NCBI RefSeq assembly: GCF_013393905.1
Contig: NZ_CP040272.1
Coordinates: 4,832,001-4,896,000 of the forward strand
Source of the DNA: Nostoc sp. C052
GTDB taxonomy: Bacteria; Cyanobacteriota; Cyanobacteriia; Cyanobacteriales; Nostocaceae
Length of the DNA stretch: 64,000 nucleotides
Direction of reading: 5' to 3'
Positions 26,232 to 35,800 of the stretch are shown one piece after another (positions within the stretch are counted from its first letter, which is position 1; each line of letters begins with the position of its first letter). Position numbers and translations under genes: made by a program. The notes under the pieces are model-generated. The model had not been told where the DNA came from. It did no database searches and saw only the letters and a list, made by a program, of their open reading frames with translations.

Positions 26232-28073
26232 TTATTGACAATGATAAAGTTCATATTCGTAGCCATCGACGCTTGGTAAAGATTGAGTATCAGATATAAC
26301 GCATGTTTTGACGGCTTCTGCGACGGGGGCGTGAAAGTTTACCAACCATAAGTCAAAAGGTCGTGGTAATTTATTTAAAGTATTTTCTAGAGCTATGCTG
26401 GAAGTATTGGGGTCTTGGTCTTGATGGGCAAGGAGAAACAGAGGTTTCTGGAGTGAATTGCCAAGTTTAATCTCCCTAGCTACGCCCATCATTTCCCCAG
26501 TGTGTACATAAGTTTTGTGGGTAGTGGCAATCAGTACTGGCACTGGGGATATTTGTTGAATTAGTTGCACAAAGAGGTCAGGGCGATAATATTTTTGATA
26601 GCCGAGATTGCAGAATACTGTAACTGCACTCAAAAATCCCATTGACCAAATTAATATCACGGCTTTTTTGCCATTTATTCCCCATCTACCGATGGTTTTG
26701 ATGCCATTTTTCTCTAGTTCTTTTCCCAGCAATTCCTGGGGAAGATGCCAACAAGCTGCCAGACTTGCGCCTAGTAAAATAACGATCGCCGGAAAGTAAA
26801 CAAAGTTATATCTAGCGCCTCTGGTCAGATCGATGCCCAAAAAGTAGGTAAAGATAAAGAATAAAGCGATCGCACTGCTTACTACTCCAGCAAACACCTG
26901 AATCATCATGCCGTTTTCTGGATGCTGTAGTTGAATCTTAATTCCACGTAGCAAAATTGGTACTGCCCAAATAAAGAAAGTCAACATCACCACTCCAGAA
27001 GGAATCAAAACCAAAGCTTGAGAAGATTCCACTGGTAATAGGCAAATCATGGCAATCAGTGTTCCCAAAGCCTGAAAAATTGGGCTTAACCAATCTAGTC
27101 CAACGCGTGAACCTCGAATCCACTCGGTCAAAACACCACGATTTTTATTCTCTAATAAGACTGGTATCCAAATTAAACCCGCCACAGAAGTACCTATAGC
27201 AACGGCATAGATGCGCCGCCAGGAAGAAGAGAAGAGGAGAGAAAATTTGCTGTTAGTTTGCAATTGCAGCCAAGCAAGAAAAATCAAAACTACGACTTCT
27301 GTGCAGAGAGTGAAGGTGAAGAAATAATGAGTTGCAATACCTAAAGCATTAATTCCTACCCACAACAGTGCTATCCAGATGGGTAAAGGTGTGCGGTTTT
27401 GAATATGATGTGTGGCAATTACTAAGCAGGTGAGGGAAGCAATTACCCATAAGATTGCCAAAGTGTAATGACGCGCTTCTTGTGCTAAAAATACACCGTA
27501 GGGTGATACTGCCATCATAGCGGCAGCCAAATGTCCGACTAATGATGAACGAAACGCTACTCTACCTAAGAAGTAAATACATGGAATGGAGGCAGCGCCG
27601 AGGATTGCTGGTAATAATCGGGCCCCAAACAGCGAGACTAATCCCCCATCGCTGGGAAATAATTTCATCCACAGATAAGCCAGCACAAAATATAGAGGTG
27701 GATGACTATCTTGTGTAGCTAAGTTATGAACCACATCACCAATACTAGCCGTTGGGTTTAGTTGCAGTGGTTGCAATAAGTTATTAGGTGCGATCGCTCG
27801 ATCTAAGGGTACTCCTAAAAAAGTATTTCCCAAGCTAAACACCAAGGTGGAAAACTCATCAGTCCAAGGAGGCTTTGCTGTCAAGTTGGCTAGACGCAAG
27901 CTGAGGCCGATGAGCAACCACATTAAGTTCAGCCAAGAGTGAACCCAGAAAGGAGGAAGTCGAGCCTGCCAATTATGCCAATGCTTGTGTTGTGACCTAT
28001 GTTTGGCAGAGGCAAGTAGCAACGAGATAATTTTTTTGTAAAAATAGAATGCATCTAGGAAAAGAACTCTCAT
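26232..28073 (-). CDS. GT39-like membrane glycosyltransferase
   Basis: 613 residues with about ten or more membrane segments. The first loop carries the acidic motif PPWTDEFSTLVFSLGN (Asp-Glu, residues about 74-75), as in the PMT/ArnT type that use polyprenyl-phosphate sugars. Further marks are DSHPPLYFVLAYLWMKLF and SPYGVFLAQEARHYTLAIL. The C-terminal periplasmic domain is about 110 residues. It lies next to a DPM-like polyprenyl-phosphate glycosyltransferase (28176) that could make its donor. The acceptor is unknown. Confidence 0.85.
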   Translation of the reverse strand: MRVLFLDAFYFYKKIISLLLASAKHRSQHKHWHNWQARLPPFWVHSWLNLMWLLIGLSLRLANLTAKPPWTDEFSTLVFSLGNTFLGVPLDRAIAPNNLLQPLQLNPTASIGDVVHNLATQDSHPPLYFVLAYLWMKLFPSDGGLVSLFGARLLPAILGAASIPCIYFLGRVAFRSSLVGHLAAAMMAVSPYGVFLAQEARHYTLAILWVIASLTCLVIATHHIQNRTPLPIWIALLWVGINALGIATHYFFTFTLCTEVVVLIFLAWLQLQTNSKFSLLFSSSWRRIYAVAIGTSVAGLIWIPVLLENKNRGVLTEWIRGSRVGLDWLSPIFQALGTLIAMICLLPVESSQALVLIPSGVVMLTFFIWAVPILLRGIKIQLQHPENGMMIQVFAGVVSSAIALFFIFTYFLGIDLTRGARYNFVYFPAIVILLGASLAACWHLPQELLGKELEKNGIKTIGRWGINGKKAVILIWSMGFLSAVTVFCNLGYQKYYRPDLFVQLIQQISPVPVLIATTHKTYVHTGEMMGVAREIKLGNSLQKPLFLLAHQDQDPNTSSIALENTLNKLPRPFDLWLVNFHAPVAEAVKTCVISDTQSLPSVDGYEYELYHCQ

Positions 28074-28175
28074 TGCTGGGCCTCACACGAATGGATTTGT
28101 AGATTTGACGTTGAAGATTGAAGTTCGTTCTAAAATCTAAAAACAAAAATCAAAATCTCAAATCCCTCGTTGTGA

Positions 28176-29420
28176 TTATTTCACGTCGGTGACACGCCAG
28201 CTAAGTTTCAAATTAATCCAGAAATTCCAGATAGTAGCAACTGCGATCGCAATAAAGTTGGCAATATAACGGTTGTGAATAATAAAATTGAATACCAAAT
28301 TCAAGATCAGTACATTCAATACCAGTCCAGCCAGACAAATGGCGTTGAATTTCAAAAACCGTTTCAGGCGTTGATGCCATTCTTGCTGTCTGGTGCTGAC
28401 ATCAGCAAATGTCCAAGCATCATTCCAGAAGAAATTATTTAAAATCGCAATCTCACCCGCAATAATTTTGCTGCGTGTCAGTGGCCAAGCCAAGGTAGTG
28501 GGATCGCTGAGTAAGTAAAGTATTGCCATATCTACAAATACGCCACTAAAGCCAACTAATCCAAAGCGGAGGAATAGACCAACGGGGAAATTGACTTTTT
28601 TACTCAACCGTCCAACTCGACCTGTGGAAAGCCGCAACCGTACTAAGTGGTGGATGTAATCTATATATTGCTTCCATGTCACCTTACTCTCGCCCTCTTT
28701 GCGTTCGCGGAACACATACCCAACTTCGGCAACTTGGTCTACATTTCCCCGGCCGATTACTTCGAGGAGAATTTTGTATCCAACTGGATTGAGTGTTGCA
28801 TTAGCGATCGCACTCCGACGCACCATAAAATAACCACTCATGGGGTCGGAAACTCTGCCCAGTACCCCCGGTAAGATTACCAAGCCTAACAACTGAGCGC
28901 CACGAGATAATAAACGCCTCACGACACTCCAGCTACTAACACCGCCTCCTTCCACATGACGGCTGGCTACAGCTAAATCTGCTCCCTGCTCAACACTACG
29001 CAACAATTGCGTCAGCACCTCTGGCGGATGCTGCAAATCTCCATCAATTACCCCCAACACATTCCCCGTCGCAGCTTGCCACCCACGAATCACCGCTGAC
29101 GATAGCCCCCGTTCCTGTTGGCGTCGCATCACCCGCAACAGGGGGTATTCTGGTATTAAGGATTGCGCTATTTCCCAAGTTTGGTCTGGGCTATCATCGT
29201 CTACCACTATTAGTTCATAGTTTCCTGGAATAGATTCATCTAGTAACTGACTCAATATGCTAACTACATTCTTGATGTTGTCACGCTCTTTATAAGTAGG
29301 AATTACTAGAGAAAGCTCGATAGATGCACCACTTGTACCCACATCGTTAAGAGGTAACTCTGAAATCTTTAGTGGGCCAGTTGGTACTGTTAACAGCGAG
29401 TTGGATGAGTTTGTCTTCAT
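28176..29420 (-). CDS. Polyprenyl-phosphate glycosyltransferase (GtrB-like) fused to GtrA-like domain
   Basis: 414 residues from ATG 29420; a TTG at 29471 would add 17. The N-terminal GT2 domain (about 35-270) carries SLVIPTYKERDNI, the DDDSPDQTW acidic motif, GDLQHPPEVL and the GGGVSSWS loop, and resembles dolichyl-phosphate mannosyltransferase. Residues about 280-414 add four GtrA-type membrane helices (FLRFGLVGFSGVFVDMAILYLL and FLKFNAICLAGLVLNVLILNLV). It makes and perhaps flips polyprenyl-phosphate sugar and lies 102 bases upstream of the GT39-like gene on the same strand, which suggests one pathway. Confidence 0.9.
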   Translation of the reverse strand: MKTNSSNSLLTVPTGPLKISELPLNDVGTSGASIELSLVIPTYKERDNIKNVVSILSQLLDESIPGNYELIVVDDDSPDQTWEIAQSLIPEYPLLRVMRRQQERGLSSAVIRGWQAATGNVLGVIDGDLQHPPEVLTQLLRSVEQGADLAVASRHVEGGGVSSWSVVRRLLSRGAQLLGLVILPGVLGRVSDPMSGYFMVRRSAIANATLNPVGYKILLEVIGRGNVDQVAEVGYVFRERKEGESKVTWKQYIDYIHHLVRLRLSTGRVGRLSKKVNFPVGLFLRFGLVGFSGVFVDMAILYLLSDPTTLAWPLTRSKIIAGEIAILNNFFWNDAWTFADVSTRQQEWHQRLKRFLKFNAICLAGLVLNVLILNLVFNFIIHNRYIANFIAIAVATIWNFWINLKLSWRVTDVK

Positions 29421-30114
29421 GTTCCAAATTGCAGAACGAGAATGTGTAAAGTCCGTGGAAAATAGAGCCAAACATCTGCTGACTTTATTGACTGAATCTA
29501 GTTACTCAAAACTTGAGGGATACTTTTGTGACAGTTAACTGTTCTGAGATTTGAGTAATTTACGCACTTCAATTCACAGTAGTTTGCCAAATTAATCTAA
29601 ATTTCGCATCTTACTACTGATTTTTATGGTGTTATTTTTTGGTTACATATTTTTATGTACACATACTGTACCATTAAGTAAACTAAGTGAACAAGTATAC
29701 ACCTGACTCAGAAAATTTTTATAATTTCTTAATACTAATATGGGTAATCTCAATTAAATATGAAGTATCGTAAATTTTAGTAACATACTTCTACATTGTC
29801 ATTGTTAACGATCCGCTCAAGGATAACGGGCTTCTTGATTTAAATGTAGAAGTTGTGTCAGATTGTCTTCATGTTGGAATCAGAATTATTTTATAAACCG
29901 AATCAACAAAATCATAGAGTATTTGTCCTAGCTGTGGTACGAAAGGCTATAGATTATACCAAAATACGGTTATGGATGCAGAAACTTTGATAATTTCCGA
30001 GTTAGATGCTTGTTAAATTGTCATTTAAATTATTAGCTAAATATAATACTACATCTGAAGAACCAATAAGATTTTACCATCGGTTGTTAACGCTTTGAGG
30101 AGATTAAAAACACC
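29421..30114. other. Divergent spacer between glycosyltransferase genes
   Basis: About 690 AT-rich bases with no coding signal, no repeat of the families seen elsewhere and no RNA gene that I can recognise. It must contain two divergent promoters. Confidence 0.4.
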
Positions 30115-31695
30115 ATGAAAAAGGAATTGTCGCAGAAATGGATTATTTCTAAATCTTGGTTACGTTTTTTAGCGATCATCATATTAGTAATAGGCGTATT
30201 CTTTCGCTTCGTAAATCTTGACAGGAAAATTTATTGGAATGATGAAGTTTATTCATCATTACGCATATCTGGTTATCTTGAGTCAGAGATGAATGACCGA
30301 TTACGCAATGGTCGTTTGGTCACTCTTGAAGATTTGGAGAAATATCAATATCCTAATTCGGAAAAAAACACAATTGATACAATTGAAGGATTGATTTCAG
30401 AAGAATCGCAGGTTGTGCCACTATATTTCGTGATACTCCGGTTTTGGGTAGAGTGGTTTGGCGATTCTATAGCAGTTATAAGAAGTTTTTCGGCATTCAT
30501 TAGTCTGCTCACCTTTCCTTGTCTTTATTGGCTATGTCAAGAATTATTTGGATCTTCACTAATAGGTTGGATGTCCATTGCATTGATAGCCATTTCACCT
30601 ATTCACGTTTTGTATGCACAAGAAGCACGAACATACAGTTTATGGATAGTAGCCATCTTAATATCGGGCACCGCACTGCTGCGAGCCATGCGCCTTAAAA
30701 CAAAGGTTAGTTGGTGTATTTATGCAGCAACATTGTCACTAGGATTTTATAGTCACTTATTTTTTACTTGGATTGCTCTTGGACATGGAGTTTATGTAGC
30801 TGTAATCGAACGCTTTAGATTGAGTAAAACATCGATTAATTACTTGTTATCAGCGCTTGCAGGGGTTATAACTTTTCTACCTTGGATTTGGATTATTATT
30901 ACTCACCCTACTCCTGACAAAATAAGTTGGGCAAATGCTAAACAAACACCTTTTGAGTCAGCTATAAGGTGGGTTGGGATTATTAGTCGCGGTTTTCTGG
31001 ATGTAGGTATTGGCTCTAGTGAACCGCTAAAATTTAATATTGCCTTAATTTTTTGTATTTTCATTATTCTAACTCTAATTATCTACTCAATTTATGTTCT
31101 TTGCCGAAGAACCTCTAAAGAAGTTTGGTTATTTATCTTAATCTTGATTGGAGCTGTAGCCCTTCCTTTACTGGTAGTAGATTTATTATTTGAAAAAAAA
31201 TCCACTAGTACTCGATATTTACTTCCAGTCGTTTTAGGTATGCAGTTAGCTGTTGCTTACCTATTTACCATTAAATTAACGTCTATTTCTCCTAAAATTT
31301 GGCAAAAAAAGCTATGGTCACTTGTAGTTTCCATAGTAATTATCAGCGGTATCGTATCTTGTACGCTCAGTTCCCAAGCCCAGCTATGGTGGATCAAAGC
31401 CCCTCTAAGATACCAAGAATATCCCGAAATCGCTAACATTCTTAGTAAAACTAAGAAGCCGCTTTTAATTAGTGACTCTGACATGATTTTCATCCAAACA
31501 CTTGGTCATTTACTTGACCCAAAAGTGCGATTTCAATTTGTAGTTCAAGGGCAGTTACCAGAGATTACTAATAGCTTTACTGATATATTCTTGTTCAAGC
31601 CTTCTGACTTCTTAAAGGCTGGGATTGAGAAAATTTATAACTCAAATTTACAGCAGATAAACAGGTCACTTTGGAAAATCACAAAATCTAGTTAA
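30115..31695 (+). CDS. GT39-like membrane glycosyltransferase (second)
   Basis: 526 residues. The N-terminal membrane helix ends in FRFVNLDRKIYWNDEVYSSLRISG with the Asp-Glu pair typical of GT39/GT83 enzymes (about residues 43-44). SPIHVLYAQEARTYSLWI parallels the matching block of the 26232 gene. About ten membrane segments precede a C-terminal soluble domain. It is preceded by gaggag 13 bases before the ATG. AT-rich compared with most neighbours. Its donor and acceptor are unknown. Confidence 0.83.
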   Translation: MKKELSQKWIISKSWLRFLAIIILVIGVFFRFVNLDRKIYWNDEVYSSLRISGYLESEMNDRLRNGRLVTLEDLEKYQYPNSEKNTIDTIEGLISEESQVVPLYFVILRFWVEWFGDSIAVIRSFSAFISLLTFPCLYWLCQELFGSSLIGWMSIALIAISPIHVLYAQEARTYSLWIVAILISGTALLRAMRLKTKVSWCIYAATLSLGFYSHLFFTWIALGHGVYVAVIERFRLSKTSINYLLSALAGVITFLPWIWIIITHPTPDKISWANAKQTPFESAIRWVGIISRGFLDVGIGSSEPLKFNIALIFCIFIILTLIIYSIYVLCRRTSKEVWLFILILIGAVALPLLVVDLLFEKKSTSTRYLLPVVLGMQLAVAYLFTIKLTSISPKIWQKKLWSLVVSIVIISGIVSCTLSSQAQLWWIKAPLRYQEYPEIANILSKTKKPLLISDSDMIFIQTLGHLLDPKVRFQFVVQGQLPEITNSFTDIFLFKPSDFLKAGIEKIYNSNLQQINRSLWKITKSS

Positions 31696-32198
31696 ACCAA
31701 CAAGGATACGATCGAAATCTAGCGGTTGAGATGCTCCCTAAGAGCAACCATAAAATTCCTATTTGATTTTATAAAAAACGACCTACTCCATAAAGTAATG
31801 CCAATTCTGTATGAAGATACACATCATAATACTCCCTACAGTCCCCTCAAGGCATCGGAGGACGGCGATAGCCGAGGGGCAAATTATATGCAGCTTCACA
31901 GATAAACGGTATAAGAGGCAGTTATTAAAGTAGATATATACAGATATTGATATTCCTCTTTTCCAGGATTTATCAACGTTTAACGATATAAAAAACAAAC
32001 TCAATAAAAACTAACTATTTAATCAATAAAGTATACTATTTAGGAGATATTGGATGGTAAATTTGTCAAAAGCAACACCATAAAATCCCCCAATAGGGCA
32101 TTGCAAAAAAGAGAAAAATTTTGTTTGTTATTAAAATGACGGTGTAGCTTTATTGCTTGTTTTGAGTAAATTAACATCTTAAGAATACAGGGTAAATC
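31696..32198. other. Leader region of the CbiMQO operon
   Basis: About 500 bases. It contains the two-part hairpin at 31843-31879 and then A/T-rich sequence to the cbiM start. No standard cobalamin (B12) or NiCo riboswitch core could be recognised by eye. Confidence 0.5.
31843..31879. ncRNA. Stable two-segment hairpin upstream of cbiM (structured RNA candidate)
   Basis: The outer stem cccctc/gagggg encloses aa and an inner stem ggcatcg/cgat(a)gcc with one bulged A and loop gaggacgg. There is no T tract after it, so it does not look like a terminator. It lies 320 bases before cbiM. It may be part of a leader RNA, a repeat or a relic. Confidence 0.3.
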
Positions 32199-33122
32199 AT
32201 GCATATTCCTGATGGATTTGTTTCTGTACCAGTGGCAGGGGCTACTGGTTTAGCGAGTGCGGCAGCGCTGTTTATTGCCTTCGGGCGATCGCAAGAAGCC
32301 TTTGGTATCCGTCGTGCGCCCATATTGGGACTAACCACCGCCTTCATTTTTGCCGCCCAGATGATCAATTTTCCGGTAGCAGGCGGTACTAGTGGTCACT
32401 TGTTGGGAGGAACTTTAGCTGCGATCGTTTTGGGCAGTCCTTGGGCAGGAACATTGTGTCTGGCAACAGTTTTAATTATTCAAGCCGTGCTATTTGCTGA
32501 TGGTGGCATTACAGCCTTAGGGGCAAACATTTTTAACATGGCAGTAGTTGGAGTTTGGGTTGGCTGGGTTTTAACCGAAACCTTGCAACGGCTGTTTGGG
32601 GGATCTAAAGGACGCTTACCCTTAGCTGCTGGTATAGCAGCTGGTGTAAGTGTAGTGGTCGCTGCGATCGTTTGTGCCATTGAGTTAGCCCTCTCTGGAA
32701 CTGCACCTGTCGCGATCGTTTTACCAGCGATGACTGGTGTGCATATTCTGATTGGCATCGGCGAAGGGCTGATTACTGGAGGTGTGCTGACTTACTTAGC
32801 CAGAGCTAGACCAGATTTGTTACCAGGAGAACAGCACGAGTTTCGCGGCTGGTCACTACCGATTGTCACCATTTTCTTGATTGCGGGAGTGCTGTCACTC
32901 TTTGCCTCAGCTTGGCCCGATGGTTTGGAAAAAGTTGCCCAAAATACAGGTTTCATCAACTTAGCCAATCAAGTACGGATAATTGTGCCTACACCTTTAG
33001 CTAACTATAGTATTGAAGGTTTGGGGACAATTGGCACTAGTATTGCTGGATTGGTGGGAGCTGCGGTTTGCTTTGCTGTGGCCTTTGGCATTGCCAAGGT
33101 AGTGAAACCGAAAAATGCTTAA
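32199..33122 (+). CDS. cbiM: ECF nickel/cobalt transporter component CbiM, fused with CbiN-like part
   Basis: CbiM is the substrate-binding membrane component of a nickel/cobalt ECF transporter. The 307-residue product begins MHIPDGFVS, whose first residues form the metal site (His2). Several conserved membrane helices follow, with NFPVAGGTSGHLLGG, QAVLFADGGITALGANIFNMA and GIGEGLI. The C-terminal part (SAWPDGLEKVA) is the PDGLE domain otherwise found in a separate CbiN/NikN protein. Cobalt and nickel cannot be separated by sequence here; nickel for hydrogenase or urease is plausible. cbiQ overlaps its end by 8 bases. Confidence 0.93.
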   Translation: MHIPDGFVSVPVAGATGLASAAALFIAFGRSQEAFGIRRAPILGLTTAFIFAAQMINFPVAGGTSGHLLGGTLAAIVLGSPWAGTLCLATVLIIQAVLFADGGITALGANIFNMAVVGVWVGWVLTETLQRLFGGSKGRLPLAAGIAAGVSVVVAAIVCAIELALSGTAPVAIVLPAMTGVHILIGIGEGLITGGVLTYLARARPDLLPGEQHEFRGWSLPIVTIFLIAGVLSLFASAWPDGLEKVAQNTGFINLANQVRIIVPTPLANYSIEGLGTIGTSIAGLVGAAVCFAVAFGIAKVVKPKNA

Positions 33123-33768
33123 ACTTTCCTTACCGCTACGCTTGCAACTGTCTCTAGTTATTGTGGTGGGGGCAGCTTTATTAAAGCATTATGCCTGGTA
33201 TGAACTAAGTATATATGGCGCGATCGCACTTTTATGGGCTTGGTTATTGCGCGTACCAATTCGCCAATTGGGAGGATTACTCGGCACAGAATTGATTTTT
33301 TTGTCATTGCTGGCCTTGCCTTTGGGATGGGAGCGAGCTAGTTTTTTGCTGGTTCGTTCGCTGATTTGTCTGGTTACAATGAATAGTTTTTTGTTAACCT
33401 TACCGCCCCACAGTTTCGGAATTGCCCTTAAAAGTTTACCCGTACCAGCACCTTTAAAAGAAAACTTGTTGTTAGCTGGGCAATATATGGAAATTTTGCT
33501 CTCAGAAGTAACCCGGATGCGACGCAGCGCCCAATTACGCGGTTTGACTGGAACAGGGGGATGGTTGCGTTATGCCAGTGCAGCCATGATTGGAGCTTTG
33601 TATCTCCGTAGTTTGGATAGGGCAGAGCGAGTCTACGCGGCAATGGTAGCTCGTGGTTACAACGGACAATTACGCATAGATTCTACCCTCAGACCAAAAG
33701 AACGTTTTGCCTTATTACTAGCTTGGGCGATCGCTGCTGTTGTCACCCTAACTTCTTACAAAATTTAA
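33115..33768 (+). CDS. cbiQ: ECF transporter T component CbiQ
   Basis: 217 residues, energy-coupling membrane component. It has four or five membrane segments and the two Ala-Arg-x coupling motifs that contact the ATPase (AQLRGLTG and AAMVARGYNG). At 217 residues it is slightly shorter than typical CbiQ. The start overlaps the cbiM stop (ATG inside the last codons) and is therefore translationally coupled. Confidence 0.92.
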   Translation: MLKLSLPLRLQLSLVIVVGAALLKHYAWYELSIYGAIALLWAWLLRVPIRQLGGLLGTELIFLSLLALPLGWERASFLLVRSLICLVTMNSFLLTLPPHSFGIALKSLPVPAPLKENLLLAGQYMEILLSEVTRMRRSAQLRGLTGTGGWLRYASAAMIGALYLRSLDRAERVYAAMVARGYNGQLRIDSTLRPKERFALLLAWAIAAVVTLTSYKI

Positions 33769-33779
33769 CCCACTCCTCA

Positions 33780-33801
33780 GAGACGCGATTCATCGCGTCT
33801 C
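33780..33801. repeat. GAGACG palindrome between cbiQ and cbiO
   Basis: 10-bp arms gagacgcgat/atcgcgtctc surround a two-base centre. It belongs to the same family as 16879-16907 and 40355-40382. It sits in the 62-base gap inside the operon and could attenuate or process the transcript. Confidence 0.75.
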
Positions 33802-33830
33802 TACTGTTCACTTCATTACATAGGTAAATT

Positions 33831-34595
33831 TTGAAATCTTTGACTTCCAATTCCCAAACATCAACCAGTAACCCTCATACAGCCGTAGTGGAGGTTGATA
33901 ACCTGGTGTATGCGTATTCCCAGCAGGAGCCAGTATTACAACAAATTTCTTTTACCTTAAACAAAGGCGATCGCGTCGCATTGATGGGAGCAACGGGTTC
34001 GGGGAAAAGCACCTTATTGGAGAACCTAATTGGCTTAAAGCAACCGCAATCTGGGAAAATTACGATTAATGGTATTCCCGTAGAACCGCAAACCTTACCC
34101 CAGGTACGTCGTCAAATTGGTTTTAGCTTCCAAGATGCCAACGACCAATTATTTATGCCCACCATCTTAGAAGATGTTACCTTTGGGCCACGTAATTATG
34201 GTATATCAGCAGCAGAGGCAAGCGATCGCGCTCGACAGTTATTAGCTGATTTTGGTCTAGAAGCCTACGCCAATCGTTCCGCACATGAACTTTCTGGTGG
34301 ACAAAGACGCCTAGCCGCCCTAGCCTCGATTTTAGCCCTAGAACCGGCAATTCTAATTTTGGATGAACCAACCAACGGTCTAGATCCAGCATGGCGGCGT
34401 CATTTGGCGCAAGTATTGTTCAAATTACCCGTGCAGGCGATCTTAATTGCCTCCCACGATCTACATTGGTTAGGCAGAGTTACTCAACGCGCTTTGGTGT
34501 TGTCTGGTGGTCGCATTCAAATAGACAGCGACATTCAACCACTTTTGCAAGATGGCGCTACTTTAGACCGGTTGGGTTTGCCCATAGATTGGTGA
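33831..34595 (+). CDS. cbiO: ECF transporter ATPase CbiO
   Basis: 254 residues, ABC ATPase that energises CbiM/CbiQ. Walker A is GATGSGKS (about 53-60), the Q loop is GFSFQDANDQLF, the signature is ELSGGQRRLAALASIL, Walker B is AILILDEPTNGLDP, and the switch His is in IASHDLHWL. The start is TTG at 33831, the only start that keeps the N-terminal segment; the next Met (residue 54) lies inside the ATPase core. It is the last gene of the cbiMQO operon. Confidence 0.92.
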   Translation: MKSLTSNSQTSTSNPHTAVVEVDNLVYAYSQQEPVLQQISFTLNKGDRVALMGATGSGKSTLLENLIGLKQPQSGKITINGIPVEPQTLPQVRRQIGFSFQDANDQLFMPTILEDVTFGPRNYGISAAEASDRARQLLADFGLEAYANRSAHELSGGQRRLAALASILALEPAILILDEPTNGLDPAWRRHLAQVLFKLPVQAILIASHDLHWLGRVTQRALVLSGGRIQIDSDIQPLLQDGATLDRLGLPIDW

Positions 34596-34766
34596 TTTGG
34601 GCAAGGGAGCGGGGGAACAGAGAAGCAGGGGAGCAGGGGAGAAGTTGCAGTAAGCCTTTCCCCTCTGCTCCTCTGCTCCTCTGCCCCCTGCCCCTTGTGC
34701 CCAATCCTCTCATTTCCCCGTAATATTGGATACTATATTCTCTGTTTTATTGCTGTTGGGGTGTTA

Positions 34767-35246
34767 ATGTCTGTTTTACATAAATATACCGTTCTTGCTC
34801 CTGTTAGCCTGAGCATTGCTTTGTTCGTTACTAGTTGCAGCGAAAATAAAGTCTCCCAGTGTCAGCGACTAATTCGAGTTGTAAATGCCGGAACCTCTCT
34901 GATTGATAAAAATAAAGGAACCCAAGTGATAACCAGCATACAGCTATCTAAAGATTTAGAATTTGTGACTAAATCCATTGCGGAACTGAAGTTAACAGAT
35001 CCGAAGCTGAAAGAATTTCAAAGCGGTTTTGTCAAGATTTTTCAAAATCTCAGTCAAGCGATCGCTATTGCAGGTAGGGCGCTTGGTGCAACCAAAACAG
35101 CAGAGGCATCCGCATCTGGCAGAGAAAAAATCCAAAAGGCTAGAGCCGAAATTGATTCAACACTGACAACAGCAGCTACAACTGTTGGCAAACAATCAGA
35201 TACGTTAGTGAATGAAATGAATAAGTATTGTAATCAGCCTGATTGA
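34767..35246 (+). CDS. Small lipoprotein, unknown function
   Basis: 159 residues from ATG 34767 (MSVLHKY); the longer frame from 34695 lies in repeat DNA. The lipobox is VTSC (Cys near residue 23), followed by a helical domain (ISIQ-like TSIQLSKDLEFVTKSIAELKL and AIAIAGRALGATKTAEASASGREK). It is preceded by a purine/pyrimidine short-repeat tract and followed immediately by a decayed IS200/IS605 element whose end abuts its stop codon. Confidence 0.7.
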   Translation: MSVLHKYTVLAPVSLSIALFVTSCSENKVSQCQRLIRVVNAGTSLIDKNKGTQVITSIQLSKDLEFVTKSIAELKLTDPKLKEFQSGFVKIFQNLSQAIAIAGRALGATKTAEASASGREKIQKARAEIDSTLTTAATTVGKQSDTLVNEMNKYCNQPD

Positions 35247-35249
35247 AAT

Positions 35250-35525
35250 ACTCACCGTCCTGAAGGAGCGGGGAAGCACTTGACGCTTCAACGGATTCTG
35301 CTACGGTCGTAGTCTTACAATTCTTCTGCGTCCGTTTAGAGTCGTGGCGATTCTCCATCCCGACTTGTTCTATATTTTTAGCGTCATTTTCGTCTCGGTC
35401 GTGTTTAGAGCCACAATTCAGTTACTTCGTGTCTTCTGTCGGGGGTGCGCCTCTTGAAGTTCTTAAAAAATATATCCAATATCAAGAAAAACCGTGCTTC
35501 TAGCACGGGGTTTTAAACCCAAATT
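35250..35525 (-). mobile_element. Decayed IS200/IS605-type element with tnpB 3' remnant
   Basis: On the minus strand a short frame encodes NCGSKHDRDENDAKNIEQVG then NRHDSKRTQKNCKTTTVAES, the C-terminal zinc-finger/DRD end of TnpB, at about 35290-35420. An in-frame stop lies just upstream of it. The left-end hairpin ccgtgct-tct-agcacgg is at 35492-35508 and the right-end hairpin ccg-tcc-tgaa-gga-g-cgg is at 35255-35271. Most of tnpB and any tnpA are gone. It is a non-autonomous relic. Confidence 0.75.
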
Positions 35526-35635
35526 TTCGATAATTTATCTGGGGGACTGGGGACTGGAAAAACTAGTTGAACCATAACATTTAATCTAATTCCCTAGTAG
35601 TCTGTCAATAAATAATTGATGGATAAATTCCTTGT

Positions 35636-35660
35636 AAAGACGGCGATTTATCGCGTCTCT
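35636..35660. repeat. Degraded GAGACG palindrome
   Basis: taaagacggcgatttatcgcgtctct is an imperfect member of the gtagagacg family, with one arm mutated. Confidence 0.5.
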
Positions 35661-35800
35661 CTTATCTGTACCTAATCCCCAATCCCCTGCTTCCCAATCC
35701 CATCTACAGTAACTTTTATCACTAGTTTTTTCAAAACTTTCCTGATATACACCAACTTTGTCTGTCAAAAGAGATATTGGTGCAAGTCAAATGAAATACC

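Noticed and set aside
29640..29790. NtcA-like gta-N8-tac sites upstream of the second glycosyltransferase
   Set aside because: Candidates have tac replaced by taa or the wrong spacing.
31696..32198. Cobalamin or NiCo riboswitch before cbiM
   Set aside because: No gccactg box or four-way junction core was found, only the hairpin listed.
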